Origin: Isoperla grammatica
Taxonomy: Eukaryota > Arthropoda > Insecta > Plecoptera > Perlodidae
Length of the DNA: 64,000 nucleotides
Assembly: GCA_945910005.1 (NCBI GenBank)
Contig: OX246741.1
Coordinates: 6,757,788-6,821,787, forward strand
Direction of reading: 5' to 3'
Below, piece after piece: positions 36,982 to 49,539 of this stretch (its first letter is position 1; every line of letters starts with the position of its first letter). A program made the position numbers and the translations under genes. Below the pieces are notes generated by a model. The model was not told the DNA's origin. It worked only from the letters and a program-made list of their open reading frames with translations, and searched no databases.

Positions 36982-38038
36982 GTATCAGCCAAAGAGAAGA
37001 CGCGGAAGATATGTCCAACCCGTTGGTGTCGGCCAAAGAGAAAAGGTGGAAGATATGTCCAACCCGTTGGTATCGGCCAAAGAGAAGAGGTGGAAGATAT
37101 GTCCAACCCGTCGGTATCGGCCAAAGAGAAGAGGTGGAAGATATGTGTAACCCGTTGGTATCGGCCAAAGAGAAGACGCGGAAGATATGTCCAACCCGTC
37201 GGTATCGGCCAAAGAGAAGAGGTGGAAGATATGTGTAACCCGTTGGTATCGGCCAAAGAGAAGACGCGGAAGATATGTCCAACCCGTTGGTATCGGCCAA
37301 AGAGAAGAGGTGGAAGATATGTCCAACGGGAGTGCTTTGCAATTATTGCTACCGGCGATACTTTCCCGTCGGTATCGGCCAAAGAGAAGAGGTGGAAGAT
37401 ATGTCCAACCCGTCGGTATCGGCCAAAGAGAAGAGGTGGAAGATATGTCCAACCCGTCGGTATCGGCCAAAGAGAAGAGGTGGAAGATATGTCCAACCCG
37501 TTGGTATCGGCCAAAGAGAAGAGGTGGAAGATATGTCCAACGGGAGTGCTTTGCAATTATTGCTACCGGCGATACTTTCCCGTCGGTATCGGCCAAAGAG
37601 AAGAGGTGGAAGATATGTCCAACCCGTCGGTATCGGCCAAAGAGAAGAGGTGGAAGATATGTGTAACCCGTTGGTATCGGCCAAAGAGAAGACGCGGAAG
37701 ATATGTCCAACGGGAGTGCTTTGCAATTATTGCTACCGGTGATACCTTCCCGTCGGTATCGGCCAAAGAGAAGACGCGAAAGATATGTCCAACGGGAGTG
37801 CTTTGCAATTATTGCTACCGGTGATACCTTCCCGTCGGTATCGGCCAAAGAGAAGACGCGAAAGATATGTCCAACGTGAGTGTCTTTGCAATTATTGCTA
37901 CCGGCGATACTTTCCCGTCGGTATCGGTCAATCAAAGAGAAGAGGTGCAAGATATGTCCAACCCGTTGGTATCGGCCAAAGAGAAGACGCGGAAGATATG
38001 CCCAACTAGAGTGCCTTGCAATCATTACTACCGGCGAT
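36982..38038. repeat. Two-module tandem array (44-bp unit plus 38-bp spacer module)
   Basis: Nineteen units carry GGCCAAAGAGAAG with 44-bp spacing, each also holding AAGATATGTCCAACCCGT and a GTTGGTATC or GTCGGTATC part. After units 8, 12, 15, 16 and 17 a 38-bp module (GGGAGTGCTTTGCAATTATT, then GCTACCGG and a short tail) is inserted, giving 82-bp steps; a diverged copy ends the array. Within units, AGAGGTGG, AGACGCGG and ATGTGTAA variants alternate. All three frames on both strands stay largely open, only because 44 is not a multiple of three and the unit lacks stops. Confidence 0.95.
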
Positions 38039-41000
38039 AGGACAACGTCGCAAGGACCTCATTCCCAGGCTCCGTATCGTCCTTAACACTAACGTTCGCT
38101 TTTCATTACGGCTAACGAGCTTTCACCTAATCCCACTATCAACTGACAAAACGTCGAACAAAACGGAAGTTGTTTTAGGAATGTGGCGTGTGTATAATTT
38201 TACCGCATTGTTGATATATTCCGTTAAATTATGCGCATTTTTGTTTAATTTATTTATATGTTTTGTAGTTTTACAACAATATGACAACATGTTCCACTCG
38301 ATGAAAATATATAATAATACGTACGCCTAGTGACCCTATTTTTTTGACCCTATTTGAAACAATTTACATATATTGGTAACTGTATGGATGTAAGATATAT
38401 TCATACGTATCTAGGAAATAGATTATAAACGTTAGGAGGGTCAGAGTTGCGTTATGACACCCATAGTATAATAATCCGTAAGATTATTACAACACGGTTG
38501 CACTAAGTAGATTTGAGAGATTGTCGCAATGCAAATGGCAAAAAATCAGGTGTCCGTGCAAAAAGCGTAAGAATGTGTTATGCCACGGAAATTTTAAACC
38601 TCAATTTTCAGTGTATTTTACAATTTTTATCAAAACGCTCAGCCAATAAAATGTTTGGTGCTACTGCACATATATTATTTCTCACGATTTTCCATAAGAC
38701 TAAAATCATAGTGGGTGACAGAAGAGTCGAACAAAGTGTATAGGTTTACATGGAAAACCAGTCCACATAACCATTATGTGCATTGCCATTGTGAAAGGTT
38801 GACGGTTAGGATTTGTTCCTTGAAAAACAGTTTCAGCAAAAAACGCCAACTTTGATAGTACAAAATAAATGTTTCGCATGTAATTTCAAGTGTGTACTCG
38901 TTGACGGACTCGAACCCACGACCGGCAGACCTTGCTATGGTGATACATAATATGCATAATCCCGCGACATAACGACATGCAAGAAGATTGTATAAGAGAA
39001 CACACGAGAGGTTGGCACACACACAATGATGTGTGAGCCAAGGACGTGAGAATCTCGCACACGGGAAGGTGAAGGCGAAGGTGAAGGCCGCGCTCCTGTC
39101 GGGGCCAGGCGGAACTAACGATACGCGGCTGCTGCGAGGAATCATATCTAAATCTATACTGCATGTGGTGAGCTATATTGCAATGCAGCGGTGTCGGAAA
39201 GACGGCAAAACTTCGTCCCCAAAAAAGCATCTCTTTGAAGTATATGGTTAGCCACGTCTGGGCCCAGGGTGACTCTGCCTATCGTAAGGACGGAGGTTCT
39301 CCACTTTCCCGAATCTAGTCAATAAATAAATAAAATAAATTCGTATTTATAGAGTCTACTTACTCAGTAACAAGACTGATGCTCAGTGGGGGGCTTTAAT
39401 TTAAAGCGACTAACCCAACCCTGTAGAATCCGAACAGCATCGACGAGTGAGCGATAACTAATCAAAGATATATATTTAAAATATGAAACACATGAATCAG
39501 TGATTGTCCTACTTGTCTCTTTCCTCCAATCAACCCTCCTCCCCCCTGGCGTTAATTGTTATCACCGATCAACTTTTAGGGGAAAGTTATAACTATATGA
39601 CGTATGTGAAAGAATAAACGAAAGTACTGCATCTTCACGTGTAAGATTATTGTGATTGTTGATTCTTATTGAGTTCTAACAGTTTAACAAAAACGTGCTC
39701 ACATGTCTCTTTATTTTCACGTTTTCTAAGAATCGACAAGTTTTAAGATAAACTTATTTCCAGAAGAGTGTGTAAATGTACTGTTTGCTTTGACTTGATT
39801 TGTCTTTCAATGAATGTACGGTACTGTCTGTAAATATATGAGGAAGAAGGACTTTCACCAAAATACCTTCCGTATGGTGGAATTCGAGCCCATGGCATAA
39901 TGTGTACATATTTTTAATGAAGCTGCAATCTCCCCCCCCCCCCCCCCCCCACACAATAGTTTATCAATTAAGTAACAATTATCGGACACAAGTGACACAG
40001 TCAATTTTGTAGTGGTGGGCGCGTTGAGGTCGCAAGAAAGAGTCACATCTAGTGAAAGAGAAAAGAGTAATGAAATAAAGAGATGGAGGACATACATGTA
40101 AGTCCACTTTGCGGGCACCTGCCATTAGCTTTGATGTTCGTATACCTACCTCGACCGGTTTATTTCAGATCACTTGATTGACAACAGATGTGCGAAATCT
40201 CATCTAGATTCTAGAACGATAAAAAACATCTCCGCCGTTTTTAGATACCACGTGATAGTGATTGCTGGATGTGTGGGCGATCGCCCCCTCGTAACCTACT
40301 CGACATGATTGTGTACAACTCAACACACGTCAATCAAACTGAAGTATAATAATACAAAATCTAAATTTACATAAATCTTCGCTCCATACGTGGATCATAC
40401 ATCTGTAATTGTGTTCAAACTACACTGTATTTTTCTCTTAACCTTGTAGTTTCGTTCTTCAACTAAACCTCAAGGGTAGCTACTACCCCCACCTTTCAGC
40501 CGCGCGGTGAGTGCAGCGTCGACTCATAAATGATACATTTCGAAATGTAATTATCTATTAAAAGCCACACAGAGTTAATCATTCAAGGAAGGGTCCAAAT
40601 AATTTGTTAATTGTTGAGAAATATTGATTTGTGATGTGTTACTGTAGAGTGTAGATAACTACCGTTTCAATAGTATATCACTTATGAGCCACCGCTGCAC
40701 CAATCCGTGTTGATGGGGTAGCTATAGGGTCTTAGCCTGCAAGGGGGTTAAGTACAAAAAGCATGGCCGAATTAAGACATTTGACGCCCTTCTAATACAT
40801 TGCAACTCGCCAAATTGTATTATTTCACCGGCCTCAGTCTCGCTCGTTGAAAAGTTAGGTGGGGGGTGCTTTGGCGCCCCCTTAAATGTCGGCGCCCTAG
40901 GCTCCAGCCTACAGCCCTGACAAGAAGGGCACTGCACGGTAAAGATAAATACACTGTATATATGCAGTACGCAGAGGTGGTACACGTCATACGGTTTGTA

Positions 41001-41335
41001 ACGTGAGGAGAGATATATTTAGAACGGGTAATAAATAAAACCAGTACCGCCCAGGGCATTAACAGTCCAATGAACGGAATTGAAACTTAAAAAATAATAA
41101 CAAAAAAACCGCACTGCAAGTCAGAATCTTTTCTTCCCACCTAAAACACCATTTAAATATAATGATTATGCAGCCGAAGAACGTGCCAGTAATTCAAAGC
41201 ACGGCGAAGACGTTTCGACTTCGCGCGTATTCTAAAATATCTAAGTAGGGTAAACTCGGAAAGGAGCCGAACTTTCGCACCCCGCAGCGCTAGTGTTGCT
41301 CGTGTCAACCTGTTTGCGAGGAGCACTTGTTGCTA
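38039..41335. other. Intron 1, part 5
   Basis: It holds a C run of 19 at 39932-39950, an AATAAATAAATAAAATAAA tract at 39322, and G/C-rich blocks with CCTAGGCTCC at 40855-40930 that may be one end of an old DNA element. No exon found. Confidence 0.45.
38880..38945 (-). mobile_element. tRNA-like (SINE head) fragment
   Basis: The complement of GGACTCGAACCCACGACC gives a GGTTCGAGTCC B box. No acceptor stem is seen. Confidence 0.42.
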
Positions 41336-41909
41336 CAGTGGCCGTCACCTAGAGATGAACCCCAGGTAAAGACATTTCCCCTAGCAACCTTTCCCCCACC
41401 ACCTTCCGCAACTCGACAGACCAAACCCGTCCGATCTGTTAACAAACCGCAGAAAGGTTCAACTACCTGCTCAATTAAAAGTGAAGTTGCGTACCAAAAA
41501 AATTAAAATTGTTATAACAACATTTAACTTCTTGTGGTTATGAGATTGTTGTTTCAATTAAAAAATCAAGTAAACTGCAATTTTATTTGTTTTAATTCGT
41601 CCATATTTGACAGACAAAATCCGATAAATGTTTCAGCACATTCATTCAAATATGGACGAATTAAAAAAAATAAAATTGCAGTATGCTTGATTTTTTAATT
41701 GAAACAACAATCTCATAACCACAAGAAGATAAATGTTGTTATAACAATTTTAATTTTTTTGGTAATTTAATTGAGCAGGTAGTTGAACCTTTCTGCGGTT
41801 TGTAAACAGATGGGACGGGTCTTGTCTGTCGAGTTGCGGAAGGTGGTGGGGGAAAGGTTGCTAGGGGAAATGTCTTTACCTAAGGTTCATCTCTAGGTGA
41901 CGGCCACTG
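41336..41909. mobile_element. 574-bp fold-back element with long inverted repeats and TA flanks
   Basis: Arms of about 275 bp begin CAGTGGCCGTCACC and end GGTGACGGCCACTG, with a loop of about 35 bp near 41613-41646. TA flanks each end, which fits Tc1/mariner-type target duplication; no 8-bp duplication is seen. The arms match with a handful of substitutions and small indels. No transposase. Confidence 0.85.
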
Positions 41910-42934
41910 TACTCGCTGTCGAGTGGTCACGCCTTCTTGAAACACACTTCCGAGCTGGACCTGTAACATCCTTGACCCTACCCGAAGACGTGACGTCACG
42001 AGGAGTGTAGTCGCCCCTTAGCCACTAAACAAGCCGCGTCGGGTTACATTTGGTTTAATTGAATTACAGGACCAGGTTCGAGCATTCCACTTTTCATCAT
42101 CTCTCAGTTTTCATAGCCACCTAAATCTTCATCTACAACAATCTTCAAAAACTAAAAATATAAAAAACTACCCCTTATCAACGACCTATATAAGATGTAA
42201 ATCATAGACGGGCAAACCGGTAGCCATATTTGAAATCAATTGAAATTCGGAAATACTTGTTTTTGTTAAATCTGATATTTCAGTGCCCTCCCACAATTGA
42301 ATACAATTTAAAGTATAGCTTAATACAAAAATATAATATTAGTATGGGAAAATAAAAGCTGTCACTGACAAACTGTCAGATGAGTTTGGCCCGAGCGATT
42401 CCCACGCCCAATCTTCGCCAGTCTATGGTTTACTGGACTCCAGGTCGTTGGACCTTATTAATTAAAGGTCTACAACAAATCAGTCTCATATTTCTTCATC
42501 GTTGAACATTGTTGTGCTGAACTGAAGCTCTAGAGAGCAGGCCATGATATCACTTGGGTAATGTTTGATCTGTTTCTACAAATAGCATAAGTTACCATTA
42601 ATAGTATGTGACGTCACGCTGTCATTAGGTCAGGCACGCAATTGGCTGCTAGACCATTTAATAGCTGTGGCTTCCTTTGATTGGTGCCTATTTCATGTTT
42701 GTCAGGAATAAAATTAAGTAATTGTGATTAATTGATTATGCTCAAGTATGATCAATACAATATTGTTAGTACTTCATTTAGAGTGTAATAAACCCATTTG
42801 AGATACAAACATCCCCATCAGACTATCATATCCAGATAAACATTCCGATCTAAATAAAATAATTTCCATTTTTGAGCCACCTGAGTTTCTAAATTAACAT
42901 CATTTTATCTTACTTTAAATCGAGATACGAACCA

Positions 42935-43184
42935 GGGCCCAGATTCACAAAAGTGCCTAGTGCTAAGACGTCCTAGTTTAGGCAAATCTTAGTGAAATTA
43001 ATCACGCATATATCGCTCTGCAATGTCCTAAGGATATAATATAGTTATATAACAATTTAACTAATAATATTGTATTTGTGAATGTGCAGTAATACCCAAG
43101 GATGATTTATCTTGATTTATCTATCTAGGATTTGCCTAACTTAGGACAACTTAGAGTTAGGCATCTTTGTGAATCCAGGCCCAG
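42935..43184. mobile_element. Inverted-repeat MITE with GGGCCCAGATTCACAAA ends
   Basis: The left end (GGGCCCAGATTCACAAA, then GTGCCTAGTGCTAAG) matches the inverse of the right end (AACTTAGAGTTAGGCATC, then TTTGTGAATCCAGGCCC) imperfectly over about 60 bp. CCAG lies at both borders and may be a short target duplication. Elements with this kind of end are widespread in marine invertebrate genomes (general knowledge). No reading frame. Confidence 0.72.
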
Positions 43185-43280
43185 GTATCCTAAACGGAGA
43201 ACTACATTTAATTTTTAATTAATTATTTTAATTGGCTCGCAATGAGGTTTGTGCAAACGAATTTGGGTGACGGACATATA

Positions 43281-43695
<415 letters not shown>

Positions 43696-44221
43696 TACTT
43701 CGCGCTAAACAGGAAGTAGGCAACATGGGTTGAAAGTTGAAACGGGCACGTTAAATTTCACTGTACACATCCATTCGTCTTGAATAGTAATGAGTAATGA
43801 CTTTCGTACTGTAAGAGAGACACACATACACAATTAGTCTTAAGCTGCGACCACGATAGTCAAAGCTGCGACCACGATAGTCCTGAGTGTTATCATGTTT
43901 AATCAATCAGCGGTTTCGGGAGCCCTCGCTAAATATGGTGCCGGTAAAGAAGTCCACTTTCCAAATGTCTTCTTTTACACTCGGTTAGTTGGCCGGTTTC
44001 CTTATACGAAGGTTGGCGGAAGAGTCCGATAGATAAGAGTTCGGTAGGATGAACATCTGCCCTTCACTGGTTCTCATCCGCAACGGTTGGTCGAACTTAA
44101 TTGCGGAATTCGTACTTTTTATTTTTTTCGGAAGGTAGAAGTCTTTTATCACATCGATTTATTGTCTCTGTAAATGTATTTATTTATGTCATTCGTGACG
44201 CTCAGTGGAGATGGATAAATA

Positions 44222-44292
44222 TATGCGGGACTCGAACTGAGATCGCCTAGTTCTATACGGTTCGCACCCGCACCGCGAGCTACCGTGGACTA
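44222..44292 (-). mobile_element. tRNA-like (SINE head) fragment
   Basis: The complement of GGGACTCGAACTGAGATC gives a B-box-like GTTCGAGTCCC. GGTAGCTCGCGGTGCGGGTG upstream on the minus strand resembles an A-box region. Pairing is too poor for a tRNA gene. Confidence 0.45.
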
Positions 44293-44579
44293 GGTTGTAA
44301 CAACGGGAACCTCAACTGATAGGGGTATAGTCACGTCATGTAATGAGAGGAACCCATCCTCAAATATGTCGCACACATCAGGTAAAAGCTTTTGTTTATA
44401 CTATAGCAGGGATTCCTATACAAGTTATTGACGCTTTTCTCTACGGGGAAAGGCGCTATTTTATTTCATCCTTGGGAGGGGATTTCACAGGTATAGTGGA
44501 TCACGAATCACGATAGTTATGGTTCTGGGGCAGGGCTACAGAATTGCTACAATAAATTGTATTTCAATTAATAGGTATA

Positions 44580-44834
44580 GGTCTCTCACAGCAAGAAGTA
44601 AGATGGTATCAGGACCGCTCACATTTAGTTTCCAACTTAAAAAGCGCGAATCACTGACGTTTTTCCCGATTATCTATAGTACAATTTGGTTGCGGTAAGC
44701 AGGTTTTCGTCAAAAAACCAAATTGTACTAGATAATCGGGAAAAACGTTAATGATTCACACTTGTTAAGTTGAAAACTAATTCTGGGCGGTCCTGACTCA
44801 ACCTGACACTATCTTACTTCTGGTGTGAGAGACC
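44580..44834. mobile_element. 255-bp inverted-repeat MITE, GGTCTCTCAC termini, TA flanks
   Basis: The termini GGTCTCTCAC and GTGAGAGACC are each bounded by TA. The arms pair imperfectly for most of the length, best at CGTTTTTCCCGATTATCTA and ACAATTTGGTT, around a short loop with GCGGTAAGCAGG near 44695. The strong pairing would give a long hairpin RNA if transcribed. Confidence 0.78.
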
Positions 44835-45479
44835 TACATGTTATGTATACAATACATCGTAGTTCATACTGGACAGGGTTTTCTACTAATGTAAAGGTAA
44901 AACTTGCACTATTCAAGGGGCCCAGGCGGGACGTTTCGAAAGGCAACTGATGTACAAAGATGCCACCTGTTTCCTATGTCCCCGATATAGAGTCCAGCAG
45001 GTCTGTCAGTGATGCCAGAGTGTTGGCAGCCATTATCAGAGTCGCGTGATGGAACAAGGACATAAAAACGTGTATATAAAACGTTTTCACCGAGATTCCA
45101 GTTGGACGCGTTTTGGCGATCTTCCATCGACAGACGGCGATTTGCCGACAACATCGCGTGCCCGTCTCTGTTCGATATGTGAGACGTTGAGGATTCGCCC
45201 TTCATTCAGAAACCTTATCAAGGCACAGACATATAGGGGAGCGCCCTAACGGAATAGTAGCCAAATTTAGGAAAACCGAACATTGCCAAAGCATGTGGTT
45301 GTTGCCATTTGGTTCACAGATGCTTTTATTCGTGCAACATTGCTATATTTCTTTCAATCTACGAATATGATTGAAAAGTTTTGTTTACAAAGAATCACAT
45401 TATCATACACTATTACGATCGTACTTGAACAGTGTGAATTTGTTTCTGAAAATAGTTCCCGCAATTAATTAAAGTATCT

Positions 45480-45584
45480 AGCAATTGATTGTCAGGTCGT
45501 TCAAAAATACTAAACTCTACTTTTAATTTTAGCAATTGATTGTCTGGTCGTTCAAAAATGCTATAAACTCTACTTTTAATTTTA
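45480..45584 (+). repeat. 51-bp tandem duplication
   Basis: AGCAATTGATTGTC at 45480 and 45531 is followed in each copy by GGTCGTTCAAAAAT and CTCTACTTTTAATTTT. Confidence 0.9.
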
Positions 45585-47655
45585 TAAATGTCTTTGTGCG
45601 TATAGTCAAAACAATTTTTGAAAATTGTGTCCTTTGTGACTACGATAACGATGACGATGTAAACCAAGAAAATTTATATGATCCGAACTTGGAAATAGTT
45701 TTTGATTTTCATGTTCTGTTTCGCCGCGTTCAATATTGTCCATTGAGATCTACATCCTCGACCTCCCCAGATGAGCCGACTCACCAGACACACACACAGA
45801 CATCAAACTCAAGATGTCGCAACCATCCTTGACCACACATGACGTCATAGAACACACCAAGACCCTAGTTAACGACGTCGTAATGGGGACCCGACTGACA
45901 GTTTTTATCTCTCTGTATCCAACCAATGGCGAGACCGATCAAGTTCCTCGGTTATGGAGCTGCGAAATAATTATGCTCATAAAGTGGACACAGCTCCGCC
46001 TCGGTTTTGACCCCTCGTTCGTTACGGAAACCGTTAATTATTGCGAGCCGAGTCAATGCCAAGAGATGTCGCACACACCTCGCGAGGTCTCGGCGATACT
46101 GGAGCAAAGAATCTCCAGTTAACAGGTGGTTTTAAAAACATTCTGTGATCTTAGACAATGCCTCACGGGCATTAATCCCGCCACTAATAAAGACGACAAT
46201 CAATCGATCTTGACTATTGTGATCTGGATTAATAAACTGTTGTTTTTAAGTGTAAAAAGTAAAATAAGACTTACGGAAATTTGTGTTGTGTTACAGAAGA
46301 TTGTGTCATTAAAAAACATTCGTAACTAAAAGTATGCATACACATAAAAGTATTTTTTTTCAAAATCAATAAAAATAACTTCAAACGGTTGAAATTTTAT
46401 AACTTTTGAAAAGGTTTGCCATCCTCATTATGAACGGAGGGTCTGGGTAATCAGAATATCGTTAAGGCCTTCCAACTAAACCTTAACTATATTGGGGGAA
46501 CAAAGTTAAATTTACTTCAAGTCAGTTATACTTTGGAAGGAAACATAAAAAAAGTGTTACTCCACACCAAAAATTAAGAGTAAAATAAACGATAAAGCCA
46601 ATTTGATTGGTTTCATTCAAACGTTTCTTTTACTGTGGATGGACCTTTAGTTCAAAAACCTCTTCTTGTACTGCACGGTAACTTTTTGTCCGTTCCGTTG
46701 GTTACAATGCCTCTCGGCGACTGTGCTGCTGCTCCTTACATGTGACAGAGCGTAGAACCTCGATACAGAGGAATAATTATTAAATGTGAGCCCACCTGGG
46801 ACCCAGTCTAATCACGAGCGGATGTGTAGAGTATAATAATCTAATCTCTAGTCTAATATAGGCCGCACACACCGGTGTGAGTACGTGCGTGACATACAGA
46901 AGAGTTGCTGCATTCATGGGGTGGAGGCCACACTCGACGGGCAAAGAACTATTCATAGTTCCTGTACACTTCCCGACACAAATAGCTGGAAAAGCGTGTT
47001 TGGATCTTTAAAATTGAATTTAATATCAAAATTATTTAACTGTACAGAGCTATAATTATCAAGATCTAAAATAGCTTGAATAGTGTGAACGTTAAGATTT
47101 TTTTGGGGATTGCAATTACCATCAAAATTATTTAATTGTGCTGGGTTGGATATTTATTATCAAGATCTTAAGATATTTTCCAAAAAAGGATGCAAAATCT
47201 TGATCATATCAAGCCCCGTATCATTCATGTAAATTTCATGAAACAAAAAACTTTAAATGATCACGGTTTTTGAGCTACGTGCACGCTACTGACTTATGAG
47301 AATGAATACTCGGGTGCAAATAAAGTTGAGCACAAACAAACGGGTTCCGATGTTATGGTTGGGGATCTTTTAAAGCGCTATCACCAGAGCGCAGCACCGA
47401 AAAATGAGGTCTACCTGTCAGAGTGAAAATACACTGATCGACAAAGCGGTGTTAGAAAATACTGGCTACCTACTACCTGTCATCACGCTCGTTCCTTTTG
47501 CAATCCGCGTTTGTTTACTATTTTAAAACCAGGTTGTTCTATGCTGCACTCTGGGGAGAAATTTTGACTGAAAGACTCCCATTGCAAGGTCAGATGACGT
47601 CGGTCGGACGACAGGCAGAGCTGCGACGTCTAGCAGTGAGGGTAATCTAGACAAT
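45585..47655. other. Intron 1, part 6, adjoining exon 1
   Basis: A 102-codon plus-strand frame (45814-46122) has moderate GC but no domain or splice support. The sequence from 46330 to 47450 is AT-rich and featureless. Confidence 0.4.
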
Positions 47656-47945
47656 CTCACCGTCATCACCGCCATCCAGCCTGACGAGCATCATGAGACT
47701 GGACCCATGGGCCACCGCCCTCTGTTGCAGACAACACTGCTCGCAGCATGACGTCACGTCTGCCGGCTCGAACAAGGTCAGATCCAACCCCTCAAGGTCA
47801 CTCACCGTCATCACCCCCATCCAGCCTGACGAGCATCATGAGACTGGACCCATGGGCCACCGCCCTCTGTTGCAGACAACACTGCTCGCAGCATGACGTC
47901 ACGTCTGCCGGCTCGAACAAGGTCAGATCCAACCCCTCAAGGTCG
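47656..47945 (-). repeat. 145-bp tandem duplication spanning the 3' end of exon 1 and its donor site
   Basis: The units 47656-47800 and 47801-47945 differ at only two of 145 positions. The right unit carries the last 140 bp of exon 1 plus five intron bases; the left unit repeats this within intron 1 with its own donor (GTGAGA, 47660-47655). The one internal difference (GGC against GGG) is synonymous. Reading through the first donor gives a stop at once. Splicing from that donor to CCGGCAG in the left unit would leave a 46-nt intron and add a 99-nt exon without changing frame. Confidence 0.9.
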
Positions 47946-48121
47946 CTCTCAGTCTCTCCACAGGTGTCCGAGAAGGGTTCAAACTCTTCGACGTCGGCGT
48001 CGGCGTCTTCGGCGTCGTCGGACATCTCCGGGTCGAGGTAGTCACGCCACGAGCCGCGCACTTTGCACACTTCCCGTTGGGGCGAGCCGGGGATGCGGAG
48101 CACTTCCAGTTCTGATTCCAT
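47806..48121 (-). CDS. Exon 1 (first coding exon seen) of a host gene; acidic N-terminal region
   Basis: Reads right to left. From the ATG at 48121 it gives 105 codons plus one base, then a GTGAGT donor (47805-47800). The phase-1 end matches the phase of exon 2. The peptide starts MESELEVLRIPGSP, has a strongly acidic stretch around residues 35-62 (SDDAEDADADVEEFEPF) and a cysteine-rich CCEQCC motif near residues 77-82, and ends in LDGGDD. Its GC and CpG content is far above the surroundings. I do not recognise a domain here. The frame stays open upstream of this ATG to about 48184, and possible acceptors (CAG near 48137) exist, so it may be an internal exon. Its last 140 bp are duplicated in the adjoining intron. 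Confidence 0.68.
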
Positions 48122-49281
48122 GGACCTACCGTGGTCCCGCTGTCCACACTTCACTATGACGTCACGAGAACTGTAGCACGACACTGTAGCACATTCTAAC
48201 CAGCAACGATATAAGTGTATGCCTCGTTTCTATACACGAAGGATCAATTTCCTTACACACGTTTATCACGTATTTGCCAACTCAACAAGTAGTTTACAAC
48301 TCTTCTAACAAACCAAATTATGTTTTTAGATCAAGGTTTCTTTAAATTTATGAATAATCCAGAAATTTGTCAAGAAAAAGTTGAAGAAGTTGAAGAACTT
48401 TTTTCATAAATTCAAAATCCGTTTAATAAAGTAATTACCACTGACTCTAAAGCCGAGTACTTCTCAATTAGACCTCACACGAAGTATCAGAAGCTTGACG
48501 ACACATCACAGAGTAGCTGGTATATCTCTCTCTAGGACACACGACATAATACGAAGGGCGGGGTTCTTTACTCGACACAACAATCAATGAACCACATAGG
48601 CGCTAATATAACGTCTCTCTCAACGTTTCATGTCCTAGAGGTGGAAATCTCTGCGGTCGTTTCACCTCTACCGAGGTCAGAGGTCAACCAAGACGCGCCC
48701 ACGTCTATTATGTCAAACTGAAAAAAGTTTGACTGATGTCGGCGCTGACTGTTTTAATCTGACGACGAAAGAATATAACGACACCGCGTGTGGATGGATG
48801 CAGTTAGATTGGGCGACAGCGCCGTAAGGTTGGTAATAACGGTAACCAGTTGACACCGCTCTTCAAAGTAGTGACGATAATCCGTATGTATGTGTTTACG
48901 ACCGTCTCTGTCCAGAGATTTCAGGTTATGTTACTGTGAGAGGTGACACTTTACAGTTGGGGTCAAATATTTGAACTATGTGGGAAGTTGCGCGAGATGA
49001 GGGTGAAAAGTGGTCTAAAAATGGATTGAAGGGGGATTTTAACACTATGGGGGTGGTTTTTACGCGAAGAAACTGTTACACTAACGAAGATAAATGAATG
49101 TGTTGGTCTTGGATATTTAAACGTCTCAGAAAAAAATATTTTTTAGTAGATTGTTATCACTTAGCACGTGGTTTACTCGGGGGTGAAATAATACACAGAA
49201 AACACACTTGTAGCACTCTTTGTTATAGGTAGAAGATCGTGATGGTATTGAACTGATGATATGGGGGCGTTTGAGAATAAG
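48122..49281. other. Upstream side of exon 1
   Basis: CpG content falls off after about 48200. If the ATG at 48121 is the true start, the 5' UTR and promoter lie here or further right. No TATA box in a convincing place. Confidence 0.4.
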
Positions 49282-49533
49282 GTGCACAGTGTTCGGGTCA
49301 AACAAACACAGGTGAGTGTAGACAATCAGAAGATGGTGCACAGTCCTCGGGTCAAATCCCGGTAAACAAACAAACACGTTGGAGTATATATTATCAGAAG
49401 ACGATGCACAGTGTTCCGGTCAAAAACACACGTTGGAGTAGAATCAGAAGACGATGCACAGTGTTCCGGTCAATCAAACACAGGTGGGTGTAGACGGAGT
49501 AGATCAGAAGACAGTGCACAGTGTCAGGTCACA
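49282..49533 (+). repeat. Irregular minisatellite, five units of 50-68 bp
   Basis: GTGCACAGT or ATGCACAGT anchors at 49282, 49336, 49404, 49454 and 49514 are followed by TTCCGGTCAA-like and ACACGTTGGAGTA-like parts, with AATCAGAAGA before each anchor. Confidence 0.85.
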
Positions 49534-49539
49534 TCCCAC

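Noticed and set aside
36952..38025. Long open frames of up to 346 codons on both strands
   Set aside because: They come from the 44-bp repeat, which has few stops in any frame. Protein periodicity changes with frame and no start or splice context is present.
45814..46122. 102-codon plus-strand frame
   Set aside because: Moderate GC but no recognisable motif or splice signal; could not be supported as an exon.
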